64,000 nt of DNA from Afipia sp. OHSU_II-C1 (GTDB taxonomy: Bacteria > Pseudomonadota > Alphaproteobacteria > Rhizobiales > Xanthobacteraceae). The stretch lies in the NCBI RefSeq assembly GCF_000497575.1, contig NZ_APJI01000018.1, positions 1-64,000 of the forward strand, read 5' to 3'. Positions 18,222 to 26,535 of this stretch are shown here, one piece after another (within the stretch, counting starts at the first letter, position 1; every line of letters starts with the position of its first letter). The notes beneath the pieces were generated by a model, which worked only from the letters and a program-made list of their open reading frames with translations, was not told the origin of the DNA and did not search any database. The position numbers and the translations under genes are program-made.

Positions 18222-18677
18222 CTATCCCTCCGCTTCATGACCGGCTCCGGCCGTATCGACATCCTCCGAAATCTCCTGCCGCAACTTCGGCCCTTTGGCG
18301 AGGCGTCGGCCGAGCGCGGTGATGAAGGCTTCATAGCGCTTGCTGGCGAGGGCACGCGCGGCCTGCGCGGCGGGTTCTGGCAAGGCAGGTGTGGTGGTGG
18401 TCCAGAATCGGACGAACACCGCCAGGGTCTCGACAGCAATGCCGACATCGCGCTCCAGCCGTGCCATGCGGCGATCGAGCTGGTCGAGTCGCTTGGCAAC
18501 GACCGCTTCGCGACGCTCGGCATCGTCCGGCGACAGGAACGAGGCGATCGCGGCTTCCGCGATCATCGACTGCGACTGATCGCGGCGCGCGGCGAAATCG
18601 GCGAGCGACCTGGTGACATCGGGATCAAGATAGACTGTGAATTTCGTCTTCTTCCTGATGTTGGCCACGGCGTTCAC
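18222..18677 (-). CDS. CopG-like ribbon-helix-helix protein between traG and trb
   Basis: This 151-residue protein has an N-terminal ribbon-helix-helix-like segment (KKTKFTVYLDPDVTRSLADF), followed by a region with heptad character (RLDQLDRRMARLERDVGIAV) that could form a coiled coil, and a polar C-terminus. Proteins of this kind commonly accompany traG in alphaproteobacterial elements and may be relaxosome or transfer regulators; that role is inferred. Its start overlaps the traG stop by four bases. Confidence 0.82.
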   Translation of the reverse strand: MNAVANIRKKTKFTVYLDPDVTRSLADFAARRDQSQSMIAEAAIASFLSPDDAERREAVVAKRLDQLDRRMARLERDVGIAVETLAVFVRFWTTTTPALPEPAAQAARALASKRYEAFITALGRRLAKGPKLRQEISEDVDTAGAGHEAEG

Positions 18678-20656
18678 AACTCCATGTTGTCGCCGGGATC
18701 GAGCGAGACCTGCCGGGCGAGACCCTGCATCTGACGGAGCATCCGTCGATTGCGCACAGCGTCGCCCTCGTCAGTATCGTCGGGCGGCTCGAACTCGTTG
18801 TCGATCGGCGCCTTCTTCTCCACCGGCTTCACGCGATGGAGTTCGTGTTGCAGCCGGCGTTCGGATTGCGTCGGGTCATCGTCGTCGGATCGTTTTGCCG
18901 ATTGCGACTCATCCGGCTCCGGTCGCGCCGGAATCGGCAGGGTGCTCCAATCGTCGAGACGGTTTGTGTTGGGACGTTTCGGCTCTGGTGGCGACAGCAC
19001 ACGCTCCCGGAGGCGGGCGTCCTCGTAATAGCGCGCCTTCTTCGCCCGGATCGGCGGGATGCCCGCGACCATGACGATCTCGTCGGTCGGCGGAAGCTGC
19101 ATGACTTCGCCGGGCGTCAGCAATTGGCGGGCAGTTTCCGAGCGCGACACCATCAGATGGCCGAGCCAAGGCGACAGCCGGTGCCCGGCATAGTTCTTCA
19201 TCGCCTTCATCTCGGTCGCTGTGCCGAGGGCATCGGAGACACGTTTGGCCGTTCGCTCGTCATTGGTGGCGAAGCTCACCCTCACATGGCAGTTGTCGAG
19301 GATCGAATTGTTCGGCCCGTAGGCTTTCTCGATCTGATTTAGCGACTGCGCAATCAGGAAGCTCTTCAATCCGTAGCCCGCCATGAAGGCCAGCGCGGTC
19401 TCGAAAAAATCTAACCTCCCCAAGGCGGGAAATTCATCCAGCATCAGTAGCAGGCGATGGCGTCCGGCTTTCGCTTGCAGATCCTCGGTCAGGCGGCGAC
19501 CGATCTGGTTGAGCAGCAACCGGATCAGCGGCTTGGTGCGATTGATGTCCGAGGGCGGCACCACGAGGTAGAGCGTGGTTGGCCGCTCGCCGCCAACGAT
19601 GTCGCGGATTCTCCAGTCGCAGCGGCGCGTGACCTCCGCGATGACAGGATCGCGGTAGAGGCCGAGAAACGACATGGCGGTGGACAGCACGCCGGAGCGC
19701 TCGTTGTCGGATTTGTTGAGCAACTCGCGCGCAGCGCTGGCGACGACGGGATGCGGTCCCGCCTTGCCGAGATGCGCGGTCTTCATCATGGCGCGCAGCG
19801 TGGATTCGACCGGGCGTTTCGGATCGGAGAGGAAGCCGGCGACGCCCGCCAGCGTCTTGTCGGGCTCGGCATAGAGAACATGCAGGATCGCACCGACGAG
19901 AAGCGAGTGGCTGGTTTTTTCCCAATGGTTGCGCTTGTCGAGTGATCCTTCCGGATCGACCAGGATGTCGGCGATGTTTTGGACGTCCCGCACTTCCCAT
20001 TCGCCGCGCCGCACCTCGAGCAGAGGGTTATAGGCCGATGATTTTGGGTTGGTCGGATCAAACAGCAGCACCCGGCCGTGCTGCGACCGGAAGCCTGCGG
20101 TTAGAATCCAATTTTCACCCTTGATGTCGTGAACAATGGCCGAGCCCGGCCAGGTCAGAAGCGACGGCACGACAAGGCCGACGCCCTTGCCCGATCGGGT
20201 CGGCGCGAAGCACAGCACATGCTCCGGGCCATCGTGGCGCAAATACTCATGCTCGTAGCGGCCGAGCACCACGCCATCGGGATCGAGCAGACCCGCGGCC
20301 TTGATCTCAGGCTTCTCGGCCCAGCGCGCCGAGCCATAGGTAGCGACATTCTTCTGCTCGCGCGCCCGCCAGACCGACATGCCGATGGCGACAGCGATGG
20401 CAATGATGCCGCCGGACGCTGCGATGATCCCGCCCGTCGCGAAGATCCCCGGCGCATAGGCGTCGTAGAAGTACCACCACCATATAATGGCGAGGGGAAA
20501 ATAGACGGGCACGCCGAGCAGCTTAAACCACGGGTGGCCAAGCTGCGCCTGATAGCCGAGACTCCAGGCGACATATTGGGTCGCGCCCCATGTGGTGACG
20601 AGCACGATGAGGAAGACGACGGCGATCGGTCCCCACAGGATTTTGGTACCGGACAT
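18674..20656 (-). CDS. traG: Type IV coupling protein TraG (VirD4-like)
   Basis: This 660-residue protein has two to three N-terminal membrane helices (about 9-30, 48-64, 72-95), Walker A PTRSGKG at 152-158 and Walker B LLLMLDE at 402-408. It is the hexameric ATPase that brings the relaxase-DNA complex to the transfer channel. The C-terminal region past residue 560 is hydrophilic and divergent, as usual in the family. It lies directly downstream of the relaxase gene with a 24-base gap. Confidence 0.96.
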   Translation of the reverse strand: MSGTKILWGPIAVVFLIVLVTTWGATQYVAWSLGYQAQLGHPWFKLLGVPVYFPLAIIWWWYFYDAYAPGIFATGGIIAASGGIIAIAVAIGMSVWRAREQKNVATYGSARWAEKPEIKAAGLLDPDGVVLGRYEHEYLRHDGPEHVLCFAPTRSGKGVGLVVPSLLTWPGSAIVHDIKGENWILTAGFRSQHGRVLLFDPTNPKSSAYNPLLEVRRGEWEVRDVQNIADILVDPEGSLDKRNHWEKTSHSLLVGAILHVLYAEPDKTLAGVAGFLSDPKRPVESTLRAMMKTAHLGKAGPHPVVASAARELLNKSDNERSGVLSTAMSFLGLYRDPVIAEVTRRCDWRIRDIVGGERPTTLYLVVPPSDINRTKPLIRLLLNQIGRRLTEDLQAKAGRHRLLLMLDEFPALGRLDFFETALAFMAGYGLKSFLIAQSLNQIEKAYGPNNSILDNCHVRVSFATNDERTAKRVSDALGTATEMKAMKNYAGHRLSPWLGHLMVSRSETARQLLTPGEVMQLPPTDEIVMVAGIPPIRAKKARYYEDARLRERVLSPPEPKRPNTNRLDDWSTLPIPARPEPDESQSAKRSDDDDPTQSERRLQHELHRVKPVEKKAPIDNEFEPPDDTDEGDAVRNRRMLRQMQGLARQVSLDPGDNMEL

Positions 20657-20680
20657 GGCGATGTTCCTTTCCGATTGGCG

Positions 20681-22420
20681 CTAGAGGCCGAGCCCGCGCT
20701 TGCGGCCGAAATCCCAGTCGATGCCGCCGTCGTCGCGGGCGACGCCGGAGACGTGGCGACCGAGTTGCTTTTCGAGGGAGGGCGACCAGGGCACGAGCTG
20801 GAAGCCGAGGCCGTCGTCGATCATGGCGAAGCGGCCGGAGGCGAGCGTGAAACGCTGGCGATAGGAGCCGGCGACATATTCGCCGCTGTCCGCGCGGTTG
20901 AACGGAAGGCCGGTCTCGGTCGCGAGCTTCTCGCCGAGCGCGCTCAGTTCCCGATCGCGCAAGGTGTTAAGCAGCCGGCGGGCGAAGACGACGCGCCCAT
21001 TCTGGCGCTCGGCGAGCCCTTCACCGATCAGGTGCTCGGCGCGCTGGTCCATCGTCTCATGCACTTCGGCGCCGAAGCCTCCTTCGGAGAGAGCGATGGG
21101 ATCGCGAGCGACAGCTTGGCGGTCGAGCCAGGTCGCACCGGTTGCATTCACCTGGGCCTGGATATCGAGATCAGCGCGCACCGCCAGCGCGACACGACGC
21201 TCGCCGCGCGCATCCTCAAAGGTGCGCAGCTCGACGATCGATCCGGGCCGGCTATCACCGGCGGCGTCGAGATGCGGCAGCTTGATGTGATGGGTCCGGC
21301 CATCCACCCCGTCGACAACGGCGTAGGCCGTGCCCTTCAGCTCGTCATCGAGGCCGCGTTCGATGAGGCGGCCGACGATGGGCACGTCGAGGCTTTCGCC
21401 GGCCAGGACATAGTTCGCCGAGCCGCGCTCGATGCCGCGTTCGGTGAGCGCGCGGTGCATCCGCTTGATGATGTCACCGCGCTCGCCGAGTTCGCGCAGG
21501 ACGGTCTCGGCTTCCGGCTTGATGAACCATTGCGAATGCCCGACCTGTCCGGCGACGCCGAGGACTTCGAGGGTGCGCAGCCGGCCGACCTTCAGCGCAT
21601 GAAACTCGTCGGGCTGGCGGTCGGCGCGCGGGGCGAGATCGATGATGCCGGATTTGCCGGCGTCGCGGACAAGCTGACGGTCGAGCTGCGTCCACCGTTC
21701 CGCCTCGATCTGACTTTCGAGTGTGCGGTGAATGTCGAAATCCGAGCGAAGCCCCAGCTCCTGGGTGACGAGATCCTGGGCGCGGGCACGCATCCCCTCC
21801 TTGATGTAGTCTCGCGAGATCACGAGATCCTGGCCGTCGTCGGTGCGGCCACGCAGGATGATATGAAGGTGTGGGTTGTCGGTGTTCCAGTGATCGACGC
21901 CGACCCAATCCAGCTTCGTGCCGAGGTCTTTTTCCATCTGCCCCATCAGCTCGCGCGCGTGTGCTTTGAGGTCGGCCATATCCGCGGCGTCCTCGGGCGA
22001 GACGATGAAGCGGAAATGATGCCGGTCGTTCTCGCAGCGATCGGCGAAGGCGCGCGCGTCGATGTCGTCGCTCTCCGGGCCGAACAGCCGCGCCTTCTCC
22101 CCGTCACGGGTCACGCCGTCGCGGTGCAGATAGTTCAGATGCGCGCCCAGCGGTGCGGAGCGTGCGGTGTGGCGGACAACGCGGGTCTTGATGACGACGA
22201 TGCGCGAGCGGCCGGTCAGCAGGCGATTGGCCTGGATGCTGGCGCGCTGGCCGCGCCCGAAGCGCGAGCGGTTGCCGGGCGTGATCCTGCCGGAGCGCGA
22301 CACGCGGCCTCCGGCCTTCTGCGCGGCGGCCAACGCCTGTGCGATGAACGGGCGGGCCTGCTGGGCGCGTGTCGAGCGGATGCGCCCCGGACGGACACGG
22401 AACTCGCGGTCATCGGTCAT
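20681..22420 (-). CDS. Relaxase/mobilisation nuclease, VirD2/DUF3363 type
   Basis: This 579-residue protein nicks the transfer origin and pilots the strand. Candidate catalytic features are Tyr97 in GAHLNYLHRDGV and the metal-binding histidines of DHWNTDNPHLHIILRG (HxH at 184-186) with His134-His135 upstream. The long C-terminus corresponds to DUF3363. The chosen ATG follows the family's usual MTDDxEF start; the frame stays open about 210 bases further upstream but that part is an arginine-rich translation of a region full of inverted repeats. Confidence 0.93.
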   Translation of the reverse strand: MTDDREFRVRPGRIRSTRAQQARPFIAQALAAAQKAGGRVSRSGRITPGNRSRFGRGQRASIQANRLLTGRSRIVVIKTRVVRHTARSAPLGAHLNYLHRDGVTRDGEKARLFGPESDDIDARAFADRCENDRHHFRFIVSPEDAADMADLKAHARELMGQMEKDLGTKLDWVGVDHWNTDNPHLHIILRGRTDDGQDLVISRDYIKEGMRARAQDLVTQELGLRSDFDIHRTLESQIEAERWTQLDRQLVRDAGKSGIIDLAPRADRQPDEFHALKVGRLRTLEVLGVAGQVGHSQWFIKPEAETVLRELGERGDIIKRMHRALTERGIERGSANYVLAGESLDVPIVGRLIERGLDDELKGTAYAVVDGVDGRTHHIKLPHLDAAGDSRPGSIVELRTFEDARGERRVALAVRADLDIQAQVNATGATWLDRQAVARDPIALSEGGFGAEVHETMDQRAEHLIGEGLAERQNGRVVFARRLLNTLRDRELSALGEKLATETGLPFNRADSGEYVAGSYRQRFTLASGRFAMIDDGLGFQLVPWSPSLEKQLGRHVSGVARDDGGIDWDFGRKRGLGL

Positions 22421-22531
22421 GGCGAAACCCCGCACGGTGCAAAACTGCTTGTGAAAAGAGAGAGATGAGTGCGAAGCGCACGGTGCGGGCGAGCGCCGCA
22501 CGGCGCGGAACGCGCCAGAAAAACAAGCAGA

Positions 22532-22590
22532 AACAACCACTCGACCGAGGCGCACCGTGCGCCTTTTTATCTCGCCATCGGTCGGTTGTT
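22532..22590. other. Nested inverted repeat, candidate oriT region
   Basis: In the gap upstream of the relaxase gene, AACAACC-act-CGACCGA is matched by TCGGTCGGTTGTT about 30 bases later, with a second, perfect hairpin (AGGCGCA-ccg-TGCGCCT followed by five Ts) inside it. Inverted repeats beside a relaxase gene are the hallmark of transfer origins. A simple terminator on the plus strand is the alternative for the inner hairpin, but no plus-strand gene ends here. The nick site cannot be read off. Confidence 0.45.
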
Positions 22591-22663
22591 GCGCCTGCCC
22601 CCACCCTCCGCGCCCTCCATGACACGCCGGCATACGCGGGGATGCGAATTGCCGCGCAGCCGG

Positions 22664-23434
22664 TCATGGCCGACCTCCATCGGTACTGGGAGCGACAAAC
22701 AGCCCCCTCGACTGGAGCGCGGCAAGCGCGTCGGATGTTGCCGGAACGGGTGGGCGGGCTTTGTCCGGCGAGCCTTCCCGTGGCGCGGCATTGGCGGCGG
22801 AATCGCTGAACACGCTCACGACAAAGAGTGTCGCCTCGCGCCAGTCGAACGGTCGCGCCGCCGTCGACGCACCCTTCGATGGACGCTCGCCGCGCAGCGC
22901 GGGCGCAAGAAAATCGACATAGGCGCGCGTTTCGGCAGGCAACGGGCGCCCGGTTGCACGGTGCTCATCATAGCGTGCGGGGCCGGCGTTGTAGGCAGCG
23001 AGCATCGCACCGATGTCGCCGTAGCGATCCCACATCTCGCGAAGATACGCAGCGCCCGCGAGAATGTTGTCGCGCGGTGTATAGGGATCGCGGCCGAGAC
23101 CATAGCGGGTGCGCAGTTCGGCCCAGGTGTCGGGCATGATCTGCATCAGGCCCACTGCGCCGGCCGAGGACACGGCGCGAACATCGCCTGCGCTTTCGCC
23201 GCGCATGACGGCGACGATCCAGCGCACCGGAATGCCGAAGCGCTGCGCGGCTTCGGAGAGGTGTGCGGCATGGACGTTGATCGAAGCGGCGCGGACCGGA
23301 CGAGAGTTCTGCGCCAAAGCATGAGGCGCTGCGGCTGCGGAGAAGATCAGGCCGGAAAGAAGAAGGAGGAAGATGCGGCGGCGGTCGCCGCATCTTCTGA
23401 TCGCGAAACGAACGCAGGAATTATCCATGGTCAT
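22664..23434 (-). CDS. Lytic transglycosylase (VirB1-like)
   Basis: This 256-residue secreted protein has a signal sequence (FLLLLSGLIFSAAAAPHALA) and a soluble lytic transglycosylase domain with catalytic Glu80 in MRGESAGD, the GLMQIMPDTW motif and AAYNAGPARYD. It opens the peptidoglycan so that the mating channel can be built. The start overlaps the stop of the DUF736 gene by four bases; a second ATG two codons later is also possible. Confidence 0.92.
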   Translation of the reverse strand: MTMDNSCVRFAIRRCGDRRRIFLLLLSGLIFSAAAAPHALAQNSRPVRAASINVHAAHLSEAAQRFGIPVRWIVAVMRGESAGDVRAVSSAGAVGLMQIMPDTWAELRTRYGLGRDPYTPRDNILAGAAYLREMWDRYGDIGAMLAAYNAGPARYDEHRATGRPLPAETRAYVDFLAPALRGERPSKGASTAARPFDWREATLFVVSVFSDSAANAAPREGSPDKARPPVPATSDALAALQSRGLFVAPSTDGGRP

Positions 23435-23766
23435 TCCTGCTCGTCGCGTTTCTTCTGACGGGTCCAGTGCAGGCTCCACTCGCGGCCGTCTTCGTCCGCC
23501 TGGAACAGGCGGGCGCGGATCGGCTGCTGAAAGACGGGATCGTCGAGGACAACCGAAACGAACGGCCCGGCGCGATCGCCGGTGCGCTTCCATCCCGCGC
23601 CGACTTCCGGTCCGTCCTCGTCGCCAAGATGGATGCGATAGGCCGGCGCGTTCTCGACATCGGCGTTCTCGGCCGGAACGAAGGTCAGGTCGAGATCGAG
23701 CGAGAGCGTGCGGATATGTCCGGAATAACCGGACGGGGTGCGGGTGAATTGACCAATCTGCGCCAT
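23431..23766 (-). CDS. DUF736-family protein
   Basis: This 111-residue protein (MAQIGQFTRTPSGYSGHIRT at the start) belongs to DUF736, a family almost confined to conjugative elements and plasmids of alphaproteobacteria. It is a small, soluble, probably beta-rich protein with no assigned activity. It is coupled to the transglycosylase gene by a four-base overlap. Confidence 0.88.
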   Translation of the reverse strand: MAQIGQFTRTPSGYSGHIRTLSLDLDLTFVPAENADVENAPAYRIHLGDEDGPEVGAGWKRTGDRAGPFVSVVLDDPVFQQPIRARLFQADEDGREWSLHWTRQKKRDEQE

Positions 23767-23833
23767 TGAAGGCTCCTTTCATGAGCGGTGAAGTTGATGC
23801 GGGCCACTCGGACAGCCCGCAGCGAGCGCGCGA

Positions 23834-24379
23834 TCACCGCGTTGGCGCGCGCCATTCGAAGCGGCCGTCGCCTTCCTCGTCGGTCCACAGCGGGACCGCG
23901 CGGCCGATGATCTGGTCGGTGGAGAGAAGGCCGAAGTAGCGGCCATCGAGGCTGCCTTCGACCTGCCAGTTCATCGCGAAGAACTCGCCGGTCTGGATGC
24001 GTTGGCAGCCTTGCCATTCGGGCAGATCGCGGCCGGCGCGATCGCGTTCGAGCGCATGGCCCATGTCGACGCCATCGACAGTGATGACGAGACCCGTCCG
24101 GCAGACCACCTGTCCGGAAACCGCGAGCACGCGCTTCAGGAGCGGCACGCCCTTGGGCAGGTAGCCGCGCTTGTCGAGAAAGTCCGCGAGCGGCTCTGGC
24201 GCGTCGATGGCCACAAGGTCCGTGACCTCGAAAAGACCGTCGAAGTCGATCGTGTAGAAACCGATCGGCGCACTGGCCGAGGCGTTCCACATCAGCTTGA
24301 TCGGCATCGGCGTGAGGCCCGGATAGCCGACGCCGAACGACGCGAGCGCCGTGCAAAGGAAGAGACTGACGCGCGTCAT
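23834..24379 (-). CDS. traF: S26-family peptidase TraF
   Basis: This 181-residue protein has one N-terminal membrane helix and the two signatures of S26 signal peptidases: nucleophile Ser36 in NASASAPIGFY and general base Lys82 in LLKRVLAVSG. TraF processes and cyclises the TrbC pilin in RP4-type systems, which fits the presence of trbC in this cluster. The chosen ATG overlaps the DUF2840 stop by four bases; nine codons further upstream there is another ATG. Confidence 0.92.
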   Translation of the reverse strand: MTRVSLFLCTALASFGVGYPGLTPMPIKLMWNASASAPIGFYTIDFDGLFEVTDLVAIDAPEPLADFLDKRGYLPKGVPLLKRVLAVSGQVVCRTGLVITVDGVDMGHALERDRAGRDLPEWQGCQRIQTGEFFAMNWQVEGSLDGRYFGLLSTDQIIGRAVPLWTDEEGDGRFEWRAPTR

Positions 24380-24894
24380 GGCGTCACCCGGCGGCGCATC
24401 AGCCACGCCTCATGACGTGCCGGCGTATAGGCGGACGGCTGTTCGCTGGCGCGCAGGCAATGGTGGACATGCCGCCAGTGATCGGGATCGACGTCGGCGG
24501 GATCGATGCCGAGGCTCTCGATCGCGTCGATGTGCTGCAGCACGCGCTCGACCGTGGGCCAGCTTTCCGCCTTGAGCAGGATTTCGCCGCCCGGACGCAC
24601 GAAGGGCAGCGTCTGGAACGGCTCCCCGCGCCCGATGGCCCGCACGATGTCGATGCGCGAGACGATCGTGCCGTAGTCGTTGGCGGCCCAGCGGACGAAC
24701 GCGAAGACGCTGTTCGGTGCGAAGCCGACGACGCTGCGATGTCGATCGAGAATCTGTTCGTGGCTTTTGTGGCCGAACCTGATCCAGTGCTCGATCGTCT
24801 TCTGACGCCATGTCAGATGTACGAGCGTGGTGAACGGTGCTGGTGCGTCCGGCGACGGACACCAGCGCGAGCGGCGTGCCGCATTGCCGGTCAT
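24376..24894 (-). CDS. DUF2840-family protein
   Basis: This 172-residue protein (FTTLVHLTWRQKTIEHWIRF near the start and NSVFAFVRWAANDYGT in the middle) matches the DUF2840 family found between the partition and traF genes in alphaproteobacterial conjugative elements. No catalytic motif or signal sequence is visible, so it is probably cytoplasmic; function unknown. It overlaps its neighbours on both sides by four bases. Confidence 0.85.
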   Translation of the reverse strand: MTGNAARRSRWCPSPDAPAPFTTLVHLTWRQKTIEHWIRFGHKSHEQILDRHRSVVGFAPNSVFAFVRWAANDYGTIVSRIDIVRAIGRGEPFQTLPFVRPGGEILLKAESWPTVERVLQHIDAIESLGIDPADVDPDHWRHVHHCLRASEQPSAYTPARHEAWLMRRRVTP

Positions 24895-25145
24895 GAGGGA
24901 TCTCCTGACTTTTCGGGGAATTCGCGCGCGAGCAGGTCGCGCAGCATGTCGGCGACGGTGACGCTGCGGCTGAAGGCGGCGACCTTGATGCGGCCGCGCA
25001 GGGCTGGGGTGACGTCGATGGTCAGCCGGGCCGTATAGATCGCGGCCGCGCTGCAGCCGGCCGGCGGCGTGTCACCGGCCTTGATCCAGCCATCGGGATC
25101 GGCGGGTCGCTGCGCGAAGACGCGCTTCTCCGTGCGCGCCGTCAT
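24891..25145 (-). CDS. Small ribbon-helix-helix protein, possible partition partner
   Basis: This 84-residue protein has a C-terminal segment (YTARLTIDVTPALRGRIKVA followed by FSRSVTVADMLRDLL) that fits a ribbon-helix-helix fold. With parA two genes upstream in the same coupled string and no ParB, it may be the centromere-binding partner, as ParG-like proteins are. It could instead be an ordinary transcription repressor. Confidence 0.75.
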   Translation of the reverse strand: MTARTEKRVFAQRPADPDGWIKAGDTPPAGCSAAAIYTARLTIDVTPALRGRIKVAAFSRSVTVADMLRDLLAREFPEKSGDPS

Positions 25146-25885
25146 GATGCGCCTGCGTCATGGAACGGCAGCACGGCCGCCATGCGCGAGCAGGCGCGCT
25201 CGGCCATGGCGACGTCGATCTCACAACCGAGATAGCGCCGGCCGGACAGCCGGCAGGCTTCGCCAGCGGAGCCGGAGCCGGCGAACCAGTCGCCGACCAG
25301 GCCGCTTTCGGGACAACTGGTACGAATCAGAATTTCGAGCAGCGATGACGGCTTCTCGGTCGGATGGATCGCGCGACCGTGGCAGTTGCGGACATAGATG
25401 ACTGACCGCATGAGGCGCGGCCCGCCGTCGTGGCTGACATAGTGGCCGGCGTCGATCTGGCCGGTGTGGGGAGGACGTTGCTTGCGCCGAACCGTGCGCG
25501 CTGTCGCATCCGGCGTGGTCTGGACGTCGTTGTAGATGTCGCGCCAGGCCGTCTCGGCGGGATAGAACTGGACGGCCAACTCATGCACGCGCTTGAAGCG
25601 GTCATTGTGGAAGCCGGTGCCGTTCTGCTTCTCCCAGACGATCTCCTGCGCGATCCGCAGCCCCGCCTCAGTGAACCGATCCGCAGTCGCCATGAAGCAA
25701 CGGAGCGATCCGAACACCCACAGCGAGCCGGTGAGATTGAGCGCCTCACGCGCGAGCGCGATCCAGCCCTCGACGCGCCGGTCCCATGCAAGCGATGTGT
25801 CGCCATAGGGCGGATCGGCGAGGATCATGTCGAACGGACCGTGCGGCGGCATAATCTCGCGGCAGTCGCCGGTAAGGACCGTCAT
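25142..25885 (-). CDS. Element-borne DNA methyltransferase (beta-type order)
   Basis: This 247-residue protein has DPPY at 24-27 (motif IV), HPTEKP at 174-179 and FAGSGSAG at 201-208 (motif I). The catalytic motif comes before the AdoMet-binding motif, the order of beta-class N6-adenine or N4-cytosine methyltransferases such as CcrM. No restriction enzyme gene is nearby, so it is a solitary enzyme that may protect the element's DNA or mark its origin. It overlaps parA and the RHH gene by four bases each. Confidence 0.9.
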   Translation of the reverse strand: MTVLTGDCREIMPPHGPFDMILADPPYGDTSLAWDRRVEGWIALAREALNLTGSLWVFGSLRCFMATADRFTEAGLRIAQEIVWEKQNGTGFHNDRFKRVHELAVQFYPAETAWRDIYNDVQTTPDATARTVRRKQRPPHTGQIDAGHYVSHDGGPRLMRSVIYVRNCHGRAIHPTEKPSSLLEILIRTSCPESGLVGDWFAGSGSAGEACRLSGRRYLGCEIDVAMAERACSRMAAVLPFHDAGAS

Positions 25886-26535
25886 GGCGGGGTCCTCCCG
25901 ATGCGCAGTCGCTCGATCTCGACGGCGAGCGCGGCGATCTCGCGTGCAGCAGGAGATCGGCTGTCGATGTCCGAGGCTAAACGTCCGGTCTGCGCGGCGT
26001 CGGCGAAGACAACGCGCTGGCCGATGGTGCTGGCGAGCACCGGCGGATCATGGTCCGCCAGCGTCTCGGCGGTCTCCCGCGCGATCACGGTGCGGGCGGC
26101 GCAGCGATTGAGCACGAAACGCGCCGCGAGTTGCGGCCGGTAGATGCGAGCCTCCGTGAGGAGCGAAAGCATCTCGGCCGAGGCCCAGCCGTCGAGCGGC
26201 GACGGTTGCACCGGGATCAGTACGAGGTCGGCGGCGAGGAGCGCGGAGCGCATCAGGCCGGCGACACGCGGCGGGCCGTCAATGACGACGTGGTCGGAAT
26301 TGCGGGCGAGTTCGGGGGCCTCGCGATGCAGCGTGTCGCGCGCCAGGCCGACGACGCCGAAGGCGCGCGGCAAGCCCTCGCGCGAGCGTTGCTGCGACCA
26401 GTCGAGTGCCGAGCCTTGAGGATCGGCGTCGATCAGGGTGACGCGGTGTCCTCTCGCGGCCCACGCGCCGGCGAGGTGCAGCGCCAGCGTCGTCTTGCCG
26501 ACGCCACCTTTTTGATTGAGCAGCGCGACGATCAT
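25882..26535 (-). CDS. parA: ParA-family partition ATPase
   Basis: This 217-residue protein is a small ParA/MinD ATPase with the deviant Walker motif KGGVGKTT at 9-16, IDADPQGSALDW, and VVIDGPP near residue 80. ParA proteins of this short class separate plasmid copies and usually work with a small DNA-binding partner. It is coupled by a four-base overlap to repA upstream and to the methyltransferase downstream, so replication, partition and methylation are expressed together. Confidence 0.94.
   Translation of the reverse strand: MIVALLNQKGGVGKTTLALHLAGAWAARGHRVTLIDADPQGSALDWSQQRSREGLPRAFGVVGLARDTLHREAPELARNSDHVVIDGPPRVAGLMRSALLAADLVLIPVQPSPLDGWASAEMLSLLTEARIYRPQLAARFVLNRCAARTVIARETAETLADHDPPVLASTIGQRVVFADAAQTGRLASDIDSRSPAAREIAALAVEIERLRIGRTPP

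Noticed and set aside
20129-22468. 779-codon open frame on the plus strand
   Set aside because: It is antisense to traG and the relaxase, which have clear family motifs; long antisense frames are expected in GC-rich DNA, and its translation is rich in Arg, Asp and Ala without domain signals.
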